Positions 39,983 through 48,137 of a DNA stretch of 64,000 nucleotides are shown one piece after another. A program made the translations under genes and the position numbers. Source of the DNA: Deinococcus ruber (GTDB taxonomy: Bacteria > Deinococcota > Deinococci > Deinococcales > Deinococcaceae); the NCBI RefSeq assembly GCF_014648095.1, contig NZ_BMQL01000013.1, positions 52,672 to 116,671 of the forward strand, given 5' to 3'. Positions within the stretch are counted from its first letter, which is position 1. The number at the start of each line of letters is the position of its first letter. The notes beneath the pieces were generated by a model. It was given only the letters and a program-made list of their open reading frames with translations. It made no database searches and was not told the DNA's origin.

Positions 39983-40086
39983 TCCGTTGACTACTCGTGA
40001 CAACGCGACCTGCATGGGGTTCTCCGCTTCTTGGAGTATTCCTCTGTTTTGCGTGTTGGACGTCATCCCGCCGCAGAGTCAACAGA
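39983..40086. mobile_element. 104-bp inverted-repeat element, copy 2
   Basis: It begins TCCGTTGACT (39983-39992) and ends AGTCAACAGA (40077-40086), so its inverted repeats match at nine of ten positions. It aligns along its length with copy 1 at 33670-33774 in direct orientation, with many substitutions, so neither copy is recent. Nothing is coded inside. Together they bracket the HTH-hsdR-hsdM-hsdS block. Confidence 0.7.
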
Positions 40087-40208
40087 GTGCCAGTAGATCG
40101 TCTGCAAGACTTACTGGCCCAGCGGTCGAGATCGTCCTGCTGCACCTTGGACATGTTCATGACAAATAAAATTGTGAATAGGAGTCAGCCGAGCAGCTCC
40201 TCTGTTTC

Positions 40209-41858
40209 CTACCGCCGTTCAGTCCTTGCTAGGCAGCGCAGGGCTTCCAGCGCGAGTTCGATGCCCGGATACTTCTCGCGCACGCTGCTGCGTAGGACGT
40301 AGCTGTCCCGGTCTTTCTTCCAGATCAGGTGTGCCTCGTCCTCGAACTGCCGCCCCCGCTGCGCCCCAGCACTCAGGCGCTGATCGTGATGCTCCAGCCA
40401 GTGTGTCAGGCTGTTCCAGCCCTGTTCGCCCACGTACACGCCGCTGTCCACTTCGCATTCCACGTCGTTGGCGATCACCAATGAGCCGCCGTCTTCACCC
40501 CAGACAATCACCAGGGTGAAGTAGTGCTCTTCATCGTCTGACTCTTCGCCGTTCGCCGACACTTGGTCTGTGGCCGGCAGATCAACGAAGAAGCGCTCGC
40601 CCTCCAGGTAGCGCCCGGTGTTCTGCACACGCTTTTCGTTCAGCAGCGCGAGCAGCGCGTCGTGCTGGGCGCGGGTGTCGTCGCACAGACGGGCGTGATG
40701 CTCGGCCAGTGTCGGCACGCCCGTGAGGGTGTAGCGCACGCACAGCATGGCGTGGTGCTGCATCTCCCGGAATGCCACCTCGAAGTCACCGACTGGTACG
40801 TTGGATTTCGGCTGTGATTGGGTGCGGGGAATAATCGCCTGCCGCTGCTGATCGGGAATGACTTGCCCCAGCAGGATGGCGCGGGCGATTCTGTTCTGTT
40901 CCAGGCGCTGCAGGGCGGCGATGTGGTGGGTAGTCACGGTCATCAGACTGGCAGGCCGCACAGGAAGCGCACTGGGCAGCCGCGCACGCCCCGCTCGCTG
41001 GAGGAAGCGGGTGCGGGCTTCTTCCAGTGCCGCAGCCTGCAACTCGTGCGTGAGCGTCTGGGCGTCTCCAGCTCCTGGGTGCGCCCGCAGGTACCCCCGG
41101 ACGTTCCGGACCGCATACGCCTCGAATTCCGCTTCCGCCGCGTCACACTCGGCCCGCGCATCCCGCAGGCTGCCCTCCTGCTGCTCGGCCTCAACCGTGC
41201 CCCACGTGGAGTCTTCCGGACGGCTCTCGGCGTACTCCTCTTCCCGTTTGCTCAGCGTGTCCCGCGCCTTCAGCACCACAACCGCCGCCTGTACCAACCC
41301 TTTGTAGCTGGGGCGGTTCCGGAGTTCTCGCAGATCCGGGGCCTGAGCGGGCTGGGCAGGGCGTTCGCGGTACAGTTGAGCATTCCGGGTTGGGACGCGC
41401 ACCTGATCGAGGCGCAGAGTAGCCTCTGCGCTGTCTGAGAAGCGCACGCGCAACGTCTGCTTTTCCCGCTCGAGTGAGGCATCCGGCCCCTCGACCACGG
41501 TGCAGGTCTGGCCCCGGCGACCCCGTAGGCCGTCTGGGTTTTGCGCCTGACATACCAGGGGTTTGCCCGGCAGGTAGGGGCTGAAGCTCGCCTGCCGTTC
41601 CTCCAGCGCCTGCTGCTGCACGAACCACGGCACCCGCACCTGACTGAGCAACAGGCTGCCGCGCACGCCGTCCGAGAACTCCACAGCCAGCGACTGCCGT
41701 GCAGGGGAGAGCGTTGGGTTGATGCCCTCGATCACCGTGCAGGTCAGCCCCTGCCGCCCCTGCATGCCCTGCGGACGGTCGACGGTACACACGAGCTTCG
41801 TACCCGGCGCGTACGTGTGGGCTGCGAGGGCTCCACCTGCTGCTGGACCTTCAGTCAT
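40209..41858 (-). CDS. Large protein with two N-terminal beta repeats, unknown function
   Basis: This 549-residue protein starts at ATG 41858 behind GGGAGGTGG. It has two related N-terminal modules (KLVCTVDRPQGMQGRQGLTC and PLVCQAQNPDGLRGRRGQTC), each followed by a VEFSDG/VRFSDS strand and QVRVP; they look like small SH3-like or KOW-like domains. A long charged coiled coil follows (about 190-330), then an acidic C-terminal domain. The last 52 residues are duplicated in the fragment at 27463. The start overlaps the preceding gene by eight bases. No family is assigned; position suggests a phage early or middle gene. Confidence 0.72.
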   Translation of the reverse strand: MTEGPAAGGALAAHTYAPGTKLVCTVDRPQGMQGRQGLTCTVIEGINPTLSPARQSLAVEFSDGVRGSLLLSQVRVPWFVQQQALEERQASFSPYLPGKPLVCQAQNPDGLRGRRGQTCTVVEGPDASLEREKQTLRVRFSDSAEATLRLDQVRVPTRNAQLYRERPAQPAQAPDLRELRNRPSYKGLVQAAVVVLKARDTLSKREEEYAESRPEDSTWGTVEAEQQEGSLRDARAECDAAEAEFEAYAVRNVRGYLRAHPGAGDAQTLTHELQAAALEEARTRFLQRAGRARLPSALPVRPASLMTVTTHHIAALQRLEQNRIARAILLGQVIPDQQRQAIIPRTQSQPKSNVPVGDFEVAFREMQHHAMLCVRYTLTGVPTLAEHHARLCDDTRAQHDALLALLNEKRVQNTGRYLEGERFFVDLPATDQVSANGEESDDEEHYFTLVIVWGEDGGSLVIANDVECEVDSGVYVGEQGWNSLTHWLEHHDQRLSAGAQRGRQFEDEAHLIWKKDRDSYVLRSSVREKYPGIELALEALRCLARTERR

Positions 41859-42216
41859 CGTCCACCTCCCCCCGCGCTTCGGCTTCCCGGCGGGCGACAT
41901 TCTCCGCCCGCTCCTTGTGACGGGCCCTCGCGGCCGCTTCCTGTTCCAGCGTTTTGGGGATGCTGCCGTAGCGGTACAGGAAGTCCTCGAGTTGCACTTC
42001 TCCGTACCCGGTCAGCACCAGTCCGCCGCCGCCCCAGGCAACCCACTGCGCCGTGCCGTACATCCGGGTGGTCTGGTACAGCAGATTGCGGTGCCGCGTT
42101 TCCATCGGCTCCTCCCGTTGTTTAAGTCCAGCCAGTTCCAGCGCACGTTCAGGACGAATGGGAAGGCCACTCAGGGTGTTCAGCAGGCGGTAATGATCGG
42201 GGAAGAACGGAGTCAT
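41851..42216 (-). CDS. Hypothetical phage-like protein
   Basis: This 121-residue frame starts at ATG 42216 (MTPFFPDHYRLLNTLSGLP) and ends in a charged helix (ARARHKERAENVARREAEAR). A middle beta region (GTAQWVAWGGGGLVLTGYGE) is glycine-rich. The stop overlaps the 549-residue gene start. The frame stays open upstream to a GTG at 42562 that overlaps the preceding stop, but the added sequence is Ser/Pro/Arg-rich and looks non-coding. The stretch 42217-42557 therefore holds no supported gene. Confidence 0.6.
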   Translation of the reverse strand: MTPFFPDHYRLLNTLSGLPIRPERALELAGLKQREEPMETRHRNLLYQTTRMYGTAQWVAWGGGGLVLTGYGEVQLEDFLYRYGSIPKTLEQEAAARARHKERAENVARREAEARGEVDDD

Positions 42217-42557
42217 GCAGTGGGGTCTCCAGAAAGGAACAGATGCAGGGATGGACTGTAACAAGGCAACGTCTGAATGTGAGTGCAGGGGTGAAGGAAC
42301 GTGCGCGTCAACGCCCGTTCTGCTGCTTGTGCCGGGCTGTACATATGGACGGCGACATGGGAATGAGTGGAGAAGCGGCGCAGGAAGGAACAGGCTTCGC
42401 CTGGTCGTCGACGATGACCGGCGCCATGAGGTTGACGAGGACCCGGTAGCTGCGGAGGCTTTGCCAACCTTCATCAGGGGGACCTTGGCCTGGGCGACCG
42501 GCTGCGTCGACGGGGACAGCGCCTGCAGGAGCGTCCGAAGTTGGGCCTGCAAGGAGC

Positions 42558-42890
42558 TCACGAGCGGCGCACCAGGTCCAGGAGCTGCGCCGCTGCCTGA
42601 ACGCACGCCCGTGTGTTTTCTAGGCTGAGGGCCTCGACGCCGATGCGCCGGATCAGCGCTTCTTGGAGACGCAGCGCGGCGAACTCGTGGCTCATCGGGA
42701 GGGTGCGGGTGGTCGGCAGGCTCTGCGTGGGGGTACTGGGCGGCGCGGCCTGAAGCCGCGACAGCTGCTGCTGTTCTTGGTGCGGCTGACTGTGGGGAGT
42801 GGGAGCGCGGCGACTGGTCGTGACGGCTACTGACTTCGGGCGGTGCTGCTCGATCAGCGCGGCTGTCTGCTGGCGATCGCGGCGGCTCAC
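42558..42890 (-). CDS. Hypothetical protein with a helical C-terminus
   Basis: This 110-residue protein starts at GTG 42890 five bases after GGGGAGGAA. The N-terminal half is low-complexity (Q, P, S, T rich). The C-terminal half is a predicted helix pair (HEFAALRLQEALIRRIGVEA, then ACVQAAAQLLDLVRR). The GTG is chosen because of its ribosome site; a longer frame to 42932 lacks one. No family is recognised. Confidence 0.55.
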   Translation of the reverse strand: MSRRDRQQTAALIEQHRPKSVAVTTSRRAPTPHSQPHQEQQQLSRLQAAPPSTPTQSLPTTRTLPMSHEFAALRLQEALIRRIGVEALSLENTRACVQAAAQLLDLVRRS

Positions 42891-43036
42891 GGGTTCCTCC
42901 CCAGCGCCGGGCTGAACGAACGGTTTGTCCACTCTTCACGGATCCTGCGCTGTTCCTGCGCCGGCGCTGCGTGGCCGTCTCGGACACTGAACGGCATGCG
43001 CAGGGGACGAGCGTCCTGCCACCAAGGAGAGTACCT

Positions 43037-43381
43037 ATGAAGGCACTGAAGATCGTGACCGCTGTGTTCCTGACCGCCAGCTTGTTGAGTGCGCCCGCGT
43101 TTGCCCAGCAGACCACCACGTCCGCCGCGCAGATCACCGCACCGGCAGTCGATCAAGGCCTGGATCTGTATGTGGACGGCACCCTCATTGCCTCGGGGGC
43201 TCTGGCGTACTCCAATACCATCGTCACGCTGGGTGCAGCAGGCTACTCGACCATCACCGCATATCCGCATGGGGCGGCCAGGACGGCAGCGCCGGTGTAC
43301 AGCGTCAATTACTTCTCCACCGTGCCGAATCAGGTGGTGCATCTCAATATCGGGGGCGGGTACAGCGTGTTCGTGTACTGA
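43037..43381 (+). CDS. Secreted DUF4397-like beta protein
   Basis: This 114-residue protein has a signal peptide (VTAVFLTASLLSAPAFAQQ) and one small beta domain: GLDLYVDGTLIASGALAYSN, then LGAAGYSTITAYPHG and VVHLNIGGGYSVFVY. The VDG-(x)n-GY spacing fits a short DUF4397 domain, seen in exported proteins of Deinococcus and others. Start ATG 43037 follows AAGGAGAG. It is the only plus-strand gene in this part and is probably independently expressed. Confidence 0.7.
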   Translation: MKALKIVTAVFLTASLLSAPAFAQQTTTSAAQITAPAVDQGLDLYVDGTLIASGALAYSNTIVTLGAAGYSTITAYPHGAARTAAPVYSVNYFSTVPNQVVHLNIGGGYSVFVY

Positions 43382-43401
43382 GGGGGTGGAAGCTTCGTGC
43401 G

Positions 43402-43740
43402 TCATAGTTGCACCTCCAGGAAGGCGGCGATTTCTCGAAGGGCGGTCTCGTCATGGACCTGCACGGCGGTAAACCGCAGCAGCGTCAGACCCGCCGTGGC
43501 GGCGGCGTTATATTTTTCGAGGTCGCGCCCATAGCGGTCGCGTTTCCGGTGGTTGATTCCCTCGAGTTCGACGGCCAACTGCCGCTCTGGGAAAAAATAA
43601 TCGAGCCTCCATTTTCGCGGAGGGAGGAAGCGGTGTTCCCTGATGTAGCGGAGGCCGGCGGCGTCCAATTGCGCCGCCAGCACGCTGCCGATGTCCTCCT
43701 GAGCCTCGGCATGTTGGATGGCCTGTGACAGACCAGGCAC
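43402..43740 (-). CDS. PD-(D/E)xK-like nuclease (DUF559/Vsr-type fold)
   Basis: The called 112 residues hold a small restriction-endonuclease-like core: KWRLDYFFPERQLAVELEG (D and E of the active site) and a helix with HRKRDRYGRDLEKYNAA, then LTLLRFTAVQV. DUF559 and Vsr-type nucleases share this layout. The frame has no ATG, GTG or TTG upstream of 43740. It stays open to a CTG at 43800 that overlaps the preceding stop as CTGA and would add LSTTRLLKTYARKHPHLAAR, a plausible N-terminus. The true start may therefore be that CTG. Confidence 0.68.
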   Translation of the reverse strand: MPGLSQAIQHAEAQEDIGSVLAAQLDAAGLRYIREHRFLPPRKWRLDYFFPERQLAVELEGINHRKRDRYGRDLEKYNAAATAGLTLLRFTAVQVHDETALREIAAFLEVQL

Positions 43741-43796
43741 CCGCGCAGCGAGATGCGGGTGCTTCCTGGCGTAGGTTTTGAGCAGCCGTGTGGTGC

Positions 43797-44090
43797 TCAG
43801 ACGTCAACCTCCAGCACCTCGATGATCAGGACGTCGGTGGCTCGCCACAGCCGCCACCAGGGGCGACGGACTTGAGCACGGGCCAGCCCGAAGTGCCCCG
43901 CCTCGCTCCACTGCCGGATCACCGTCTGCGCCACCTCGGTGACGTCCCACCCGGCCCATAGACCGTGCAGGATGCAGCCGTCCGCCGCGTGGTACAGCAC
44001 GAAGGGCGGGATGTGGCGGTGCAGCGTGTCCTGGGTGGCGAGCGTGGGGGCCGCGTGCGGCATCCGCGATACGTCCGGTGCGGGCGTCAC
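43797..44090 (-). CDS. Hypothetical 97-residue protein
   Basis: It starts at GTG 44090 overlapping the upstream stop (GTGA), so it is translationally coupled. Visible features are PFVLYHAADGCILHGLWAGW and a tryptophan-rich turn (RRPWWRLWRATDVL). The mixed alpha/beta pattern and its length suggest a single-domain phage accessory protein. No family is recognised. It precedes the nuclease gene with a four-base overlap if that gene starts at CTG. Confidence 0.6.
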   Translation of the reverse strand: MTPAPDVSRMPHAAPTLATQDTLHRHIPPFVLYHAADGCILHGLWAGWDVTEVAQTVIRQWSEAGHFGLARAQVRRPWWRLWRATDVLIIEVLEVDV

Positions 44091-44374
44091 GTCGTCACCC
44101 GTTCGGGAGGCGTTTGGTCAAACAGCTCGGGATGTGTGTGTTTGAACAGGTGATCCAGCTCGTCTTCACCGGCCGGGGTCAGGATGTACGTCCCGACGGC
44201 GGCCCGCGCAATCAAGCCGCGCTTGAGGAGGCTGTCGATGATCTTCCGGCCCGCAACTTCAGACATCCTGCCGACTGGGTCTGCCTGTTGAAGTAACTGC
44301 TCGACATTCCTGGGTTCGCCGCTGCAGGCTTCCAGGAAGCGGGCGCGGTTGCTGCCCGGCGTCAGCCCCTTCAA
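44087..44374 (-). CDS. Winged-helix protein
   Basis: This 95-residue protein has a winged-helix pattern: NVEQLLQQADPVGRMSEVAG, KIIDSLLKRGLIARAAVGTY, then ILTPAGEDELDHLF, like PadR/MarR-type DNA-binding domains. The frame extends upstream across the divergent plus-strand gene, but TTG 44374 (KGLTPGSNRARFLEA) is the likely start. It heads a small coupled set with the two following genes. Confidence 0.6.
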   Translation of the reverse strand: MKGLTPGSNRARFLEACSGEPRNVEQLLQQADPVGRMSEVAGRKIIDSLLKRGLIARAAVGTYILTPAGEDELDHLFKHTHPELFDQTPPERVTT

Positions 44375-44439
44375 GGCCGCGCCTCGTTTGGACCGCTTCG
44401 GTGTGGTGCGGGTCGTCCTTGAGCACGTAGGCTGAGAGC

Positions 44440-44883
44440 ATGGATTCGCTGCTCGCCGATCTGCTCTCCCAGGCCCCCGACCGCGTGCTGACCAGCGCCA
44501 GTGCCGTGAACCACACGCGGGACGCCGCGCTGCTGACACGCCTCGCGGCGGCGCTGCCACAGATCCGCCGACAGACCCAGGACCTGGACTTGGGAGGCCT
44601 GCTCTTTCCGAACAGCCAGCATGTCCAGCAGGCCATCCGGGTGATCGAGAACCATCAGTCGGGCGGCTGCTTTTGTCAGGTGTACCCAGGGTATGTGTTC
44701 TATAACCCGGAGGCGGAGGCGCAGGCGGGACATGTACGGATCACGCGCCAGGATGCGCCCGACTGGAACATGACGTATGACTGTGTCTGCACGGTGTGTG
44801 GACGCACGTACGCGGTGCAGCAGGGGGAATACCACTACACCTGGTGGGAGTGGCGTGCGGTGAAGGATGGCCTTCGTCCGTAG
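44440..44883 (+). CDS. Hypothetical protein with a Cys-rich C-terminus
   Basis: This 147-residue protein has an N-terminal helical half (LLADLLSQAPDRVLTSASAV). The C-terminal half contains three Cys (GGCFCQVYPGYVFY and CVCTVCGRTYAV), forming a possible zinc-ribbon. It is divergent from the winged-helix gene with 65 bases between the starts. No family is recognised. The zinc-ribbon and short length are common in phage-encoded host-takeover proteins, but that is inference. Confidence 0.62.
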   Translation: MDSLLADLLSQAPDRVLTSASAVNHTRDAALLTRLAAALPQIRRQTQDLDLGGLLFPNSQHVQQAIRVIENHQSGGCFCQVYPGYVFYNPEAEAQAGHVRITRQDAPDWNMTYDCVCTVCGRTYAVQQGEYHYTWWEWRAVKDGLRP

Positions 44884-44926
44884 GGGGCGGCGTCGGGAGT
44901 TGCGTTGAACACCGTGCGTCATAGGT

Positions 44927-45445
44927 TCACCAGCGTCCAGGCTGGACAGAGAGGGGGGTGGGCAGTTGGAGCGGGTGTTTCCGCCGTGTCGTCCGGTAGG
45001 TGGACAGGCGCAGGGACTTCGAATGTGACGATTTGAAGTCGCCAGCATCCACACAGCGGGTGTGACCGGGCGTCTCGACGACCACCGCGACGCGCGCCGG
45101 ACAGTAGGGATGGTCGAGTGGCCAGCGCAGGCTGTGCGAGACCGTGCCGGTGAGCGGGCGACCGTCCAGCAGATACCGAACGGTGGTGCCGCGTGCGGGC
45201 AGCGCATCGAACTGCGCCTGCTGGTGGGCCAGCGCTTCGGCAGGCGAGGGTGTGGCCGGTGTGCGGTCCTGGCCTGCAAAGTTGAGGCGCTTGAAGCGCA
45301 CTGCTTCTGCTGCTTGATTCAAAGTCGTGACGGTCAGTCCCTGGCGCTTCATGACAGCTTCGAAGCGCTGGGCCTCCTGTTCGGACGGTGGGATGGTGAC
45401 GGCGTGCAGCAGGCCGTTGGGTTTGGTAGCGATCTGCACGTCCAT
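44927..45445 (-). CDS. Hypothetical protein with a truncated paralogue nearby
   Basis: This 172-residue protein begins MDVQIATKPNGLLHAVTIPP and continues EAQRFEAVMKRQGLTVTTL. A related N-terminal sequence (DVQIATKLNGTLHAVSIPQ) is found on the same strand at 46605-46857. The middle has a beta segment with TTVRYLLDGRPLTGTVSHSL, and the C-terminus is basic. No family is assigned. The repeated N-terminal module suggests duplication before the GGDEF gene was placed between the copies. Confidence 0.6.
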   Translation of the reverse strand: MDVQIATKPNGLLHAVTIPPSEQEAQRFEAVMKRQGLTVTTLNQAAEAVRFKRLNFAGQDRTPATPSPAEALAHQQAQFDALPARGTTVRYLLDGRPLTGTVSHSLRWPLDHPYCPARVAVVVETPGHTRCVDAGDFKSSHSKSLRLSTYRTTRRKHPLQLPTPLSVQPGRW

Positions 45446-45558
45446 CAGGAAGGCTCCGGGCCCAGTCGCTTTAACATGCCATTACGACTTATTGAGAGAA
45501 ATTCCACCTTGCTTCGCGAGTCAGAATTTTGCACAGCCACAGCGTTTATGCTCGCGCC

Positions 45559-46584
45559 ATGCGGTTTAGCCCCCCGAGCATGATCGAGGCGCAGGGGCGG
45601 CGTGTGTACGTGCTCCTGGCGACGCTTGCCTGTCTGGGCCAGCTCGGGATCAGCGGTCTGGATCTCGTATATGGATCGGGGCTCCGATGGGATTCGTTGT
45701 ATGGGGCGGTGCTGTGTGGCGCGCTGATTCCCCTTCTCCGGAAGCGGCTTGTCCCGCTCCATATGGTGGATTACGGCTTGGTTGCGGCGGCCTCGCTGGG
45801 CTTGGCTATCCTGCTGTACGGCGCATATCAGCACGATGAGCCTCCGACGCCCAGAATGTATTTCATCGGCATCTTCCTGTTCTTGGCGGCTTACCGGGTT
45901 CTGCCTTCGTGGTTCGCGAACGGCTATTCGGCAGTTCTGTACGCTGTTTTCGTGGTGTTGACCGTGGTAAAGCGGGGTGACCTGACCCTGGTGGTCGAGT
46001 TGGCAATGGTCGTGCTGTTGATCATGCATCTGTCGATGTTCGGGCGACGGGTGACGGCCAACCGGATCGAGTTGGCGATATTCGAGAGGTTGGCGCGGAC
46101 GGATGTGCTGACGGGACTTGAGAATCGCCGGGCGATGTACGAACGACTGGATCACGCGTTCAACCGTGGGCAGCACGACGCGGCGGTGTTGCTGTTCGAC
46201 ATCGATTTTTTCAAAGCGGTGAATGATCAGTACGGACATCCCGTTGGCGATGAGGTGTTGCAGGCAGTGGCGGCAATTTTGCAGCGGGTTAACGTTCATC
46301 CGTATGCTGTTTCGCGCTGGGGTGGGGAAGAGTTTCTGGTACTGCTGGAGGCTGCCATGCCGCAGGAGGCGGTGGCGACAGCACAACGAGTGCTGGCAGA
46401 GATTCGGATAGCTTCCATGCCCCACGCCATTCGGCTGACGGCGAGCTGTGGCGTCGCCTGTGCCAAGGACGCCACATCGGTGGCGGCGTGGTTGCTCTGT
46501 GCGGACGAGCATCTGTATGCCGCTAAGGCCGGGGGTCGCGACCGGGTTCACCCGGTGATCTTCCAGGAACCGCCCGCCGCGTAA
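45559..46584 (+). CDS. Membrane-bound GGDEF diguanylate cyclase
   Basis: This 341-residue protein has six or seven membrane helices in residues 15-180, then a GGDEF domain: RTDVLTGLENRRAM, LFDIDFFKAVNDQYGH, and the active-site loop RWGGEEFLVLL. The intact GGEEF motif indicates that it makes cyclic-di-GMP from two GTP. Start ATG 45559 is the likeliest of several in-frame choices; no strong ribosome site is visible. It lies between two copies of a minus-strand module and is probably cargo rather than phage core. Confidence 0.9.
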   Translation: MRFSPPSMIEAQGRRVYVLLATLACLGQLGISGLDLVYGSGLRWDSLYGAVLCGALIPLLRKRLVPLHMVDYGLVAAASLGLAILLYGAYQHDEPPTPRMYFIGIFLFLAAYRVLPSWFANGYSAVLYAVFVVLTVVKRGDLTLVVELAMVVLLIMHLSMFGRRVTANRIELAIFERLARTDVLTGLENRRAMYERLDHAFNRGQHDAAVLLFDIDFFKAVNDQYGHPVGDEVLQAVAAILQRVNVHPYAVSRWGGEEFLVLLEAAMPQEAVATAQRVLAEIRIASMPHAIRLTASCGVACAKDATSVAAWLLCADEHLYAAKAGGRDRVHPVIFQEPPAA

Positions 46585-46604
46585 CGGTTGGGAAGGGTTG
46601 GAAT

Positions 46605-46857
46605 TCACATGCCTACCCACACGGCGATCACCTGCACCAGTCATTTTGAGGCGCTTGAAGCGCGCTGCTGCTGCCTGGGTCAAGCGCGTGACCGTGAGTC
46701 CCTGGCGGGTCATGGTGGTTGCGAAATGACACGCCTCCACTTCGGTTTGGGGAATGCTGACGGCGTGCAGTGTGCCATTCAGTTTGGTAGCGATTTGAAC
46801 GTCCGAACGTCCATTAGGCGGCCCCGCTTTCATGGAAGGGGTGTCTGCTGGGGTCAC
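46605..46857 (-). pseudogene. Truncated paralogue of the 44927-45445 gene
   Basis: The minus-strand frame gives DVQIATKLNGTLHAVSIPQ, FATTMTRQGLTVTRLTQAA and RFKRLKM, aligned with the N-terminal third of the protein at 44927-45445. Beyond about 46620 the frame runs into the antisense of the GGDEF gene, with no related sequence, so the 3' part has been lost. No stop marks the break, which suggests replacement by the GGDEF segment. Confidence 0.55.
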
Positions 46858-46932
46858 GTGCTGTCACGCGCTCACCACCGGGCGCTGGTTAAGGTTGGCG
46901 CAGTGCTCGACACCGAGCCGAAAAGGAGCGCC

Positions 46933-47427
46933 ATGAACCCCACCCCACAGACCGCCCCCGTCCCTCGCCTGATTCGTGCCGATCAAGGCAATCGCATCAT
47001 CAACGTGCATGACGAAGTCACGTTCAAACTCACCGGCCCGGACACGGGTGGCGTGTTCGCCCTGGGCCTGGCCACCACCCAGCCTGGCGGTGGGCCGCCG
47101 CCCCACCGCCACAGCCGCGAGGACGAACTGTTCATCGTGGTCGAGGGCGAGATTCAGTGTGGCACCGTCAACGGATGGCTGACGGCGCGAGCGGGCGACG
47201 TGGTGTATCTGCCTGCGGGGAGTGTGCACACGTTCCACAACGCCAGTGACGCCGTGGCGAAACACTGGATCTTGGTGACGCCGCCGGGATTCGAGACGTT
47301 CTTCGAGCGCTTCACGAATGTGTTGAATGCAGCTCAGGGTGGTGCGCCTGACATGGCAGCGCTCCACGCAGCTGCGGGTGACTTCGGGATTGACCTGCTG
47401 CCACCGCACGCCCTGCCTGCGCGTTGA
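46933..47427 (+). CDS. Cupin-domain protein
   Basis: This 164-residue single cupin has the metal motif PPPHRHSREDELFIVVEGE (HxH, E) and the second motif AGDVVYLPAGSVHTFHNAS (His). That is the conserved arrangement for an Fe or Mn site. It resembles quercetin-dioxygenase-like cupins, but the substrate is unknown. Start ATG 46933 follows AAAAGGAGCGCC. It is a plus-strand gene inside the minus-strand block, hence probably cargo. Confidence 0.85.
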   Translation: MNPTPQTAPVPRLIRADQGNRIINVHDEVTFKLTGPDTGGVFALGLATTQPGGGPPPHRHSREDELFIVVEGEIQCGTVNGWLTARAGDVVYLPAGSVHTFHNASDAVAKHWILVTPPGFETFFERFTNVLNAAQGGAPDMAALHAAAGDFGIDLLPPHALPAR

Positions 47428-47441
47428 TACAGTCGCCACCT

Positions 47442-48104
47442 TCACGATGTCCCTCCGCGAGCTGCAACGGCCTGCACCAGCCGCAACGTCCGCAGCGCTG
47501 AGCCGAGGGCCGTATAAATAGGCGGCAGATCGTCCACGTACACCCCCTCACGTTCCAGCGCTACTGGGAACTTCGCGGGTTTCAACATTCCGCCGAACCC
47601 GCCTCTGTTGTCGTAGATGGGCGTATAGGCCTCCATCACACAGGACGAGCTGGTCAGGTAGATATGCATCGGCTGGTAGAGCGCTCTCCAGCGGGCTTCC
47701 TCGCCCTCCGGGTGCTCGTACTCCCAGTCGCGCGGCATGACACTGTCCAGGCTCCGCAGCAGCACCTGCACTTGGAAGTCGTTGTTGTACGCGATCACCG
47801 GGCGGGTGCCGAGCAGCTCGCCCAGGCCGGGCCAGTGGTGATCGAGCTGGGGCAGGCCTGCGAGGTCGTCGTCGCAGACGCCGTGATACTGCTGTGCGCC
47901 GGGTTCGATCAGGCCGCACGGGCGGATGCGCTCACTGAACAGCGTCTTGCCCTGCGCGTCCACCACCGCCACCTCGATCACCTCCCCGCGGATGCCGGTG
48001 GTCTGGGTGTGCAGCACCGCCAGATTCGGCAGTGAGGCCCAGCGCTGGAAGGGCGCGAAGCGCAGGTCGTGGACGCGTGCGGGTGCGGTGCTGAGGTGAG
48101 TCAT
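47442..48104 (-). CDS. DnaQ-like 3'-5' exonuclease fold lacking catalytic residues
   Basis: This 220-residue protein has the RNase H-like exonuclease outline. The first motif, normally DTETTG, reads LAVLHTQTTGIRGEVIEVAV, so the metal-binding Asp and Glu are His and Gln. The following strand (SERIRPCGLIEPGAQQYHGV) and the second motif region (VIAYNNDFQVQVLLRSL) keep the fold. It is probably a non-catalytic binding protein. It ends the early minus-strand operon downstream of the replication initiator. Confidence 0.72.
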   Translation of the reverse strand: MTHLSTAPARVHDLRFAPFQRWASLPNLAVLHTQTTGIRGEVIEVAVVDAQGKTLFSERIRPCGLIEPGAQQYHGVCDDDLAGLPQLDHHWPGLGELLGTRPVIAYNNDFQVQVLLRSLDSVMPRDWEYEHPEGEEARWRALYQPMHIYLTSSSCVMEAYTPIYDNRGGFGGMLKPAKFPVALEREGVYVDDLPPIYTALGSALRTLRLVQAVAARGGTS

Positions 48105-48137
48105 GTATCTCCTGGCGGAAGAACGAGAAGGCGCTCG

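Noticed and set aside
42213..42628. Overlapping frames on both strands at 42213-42628 as real genes
   Set aside because: They are low-complexity, lack ribosome sites and have no recognisable domains; only the 42558-42890 gene is supported.
45445..46590. 470-residue minus-strand frame opposite the GGDEF gene
   Set aside because: Its body is the antisense of a clear GGDEF protein. Only the first third (46605-46857) has independent support, as a truncated paralogue.
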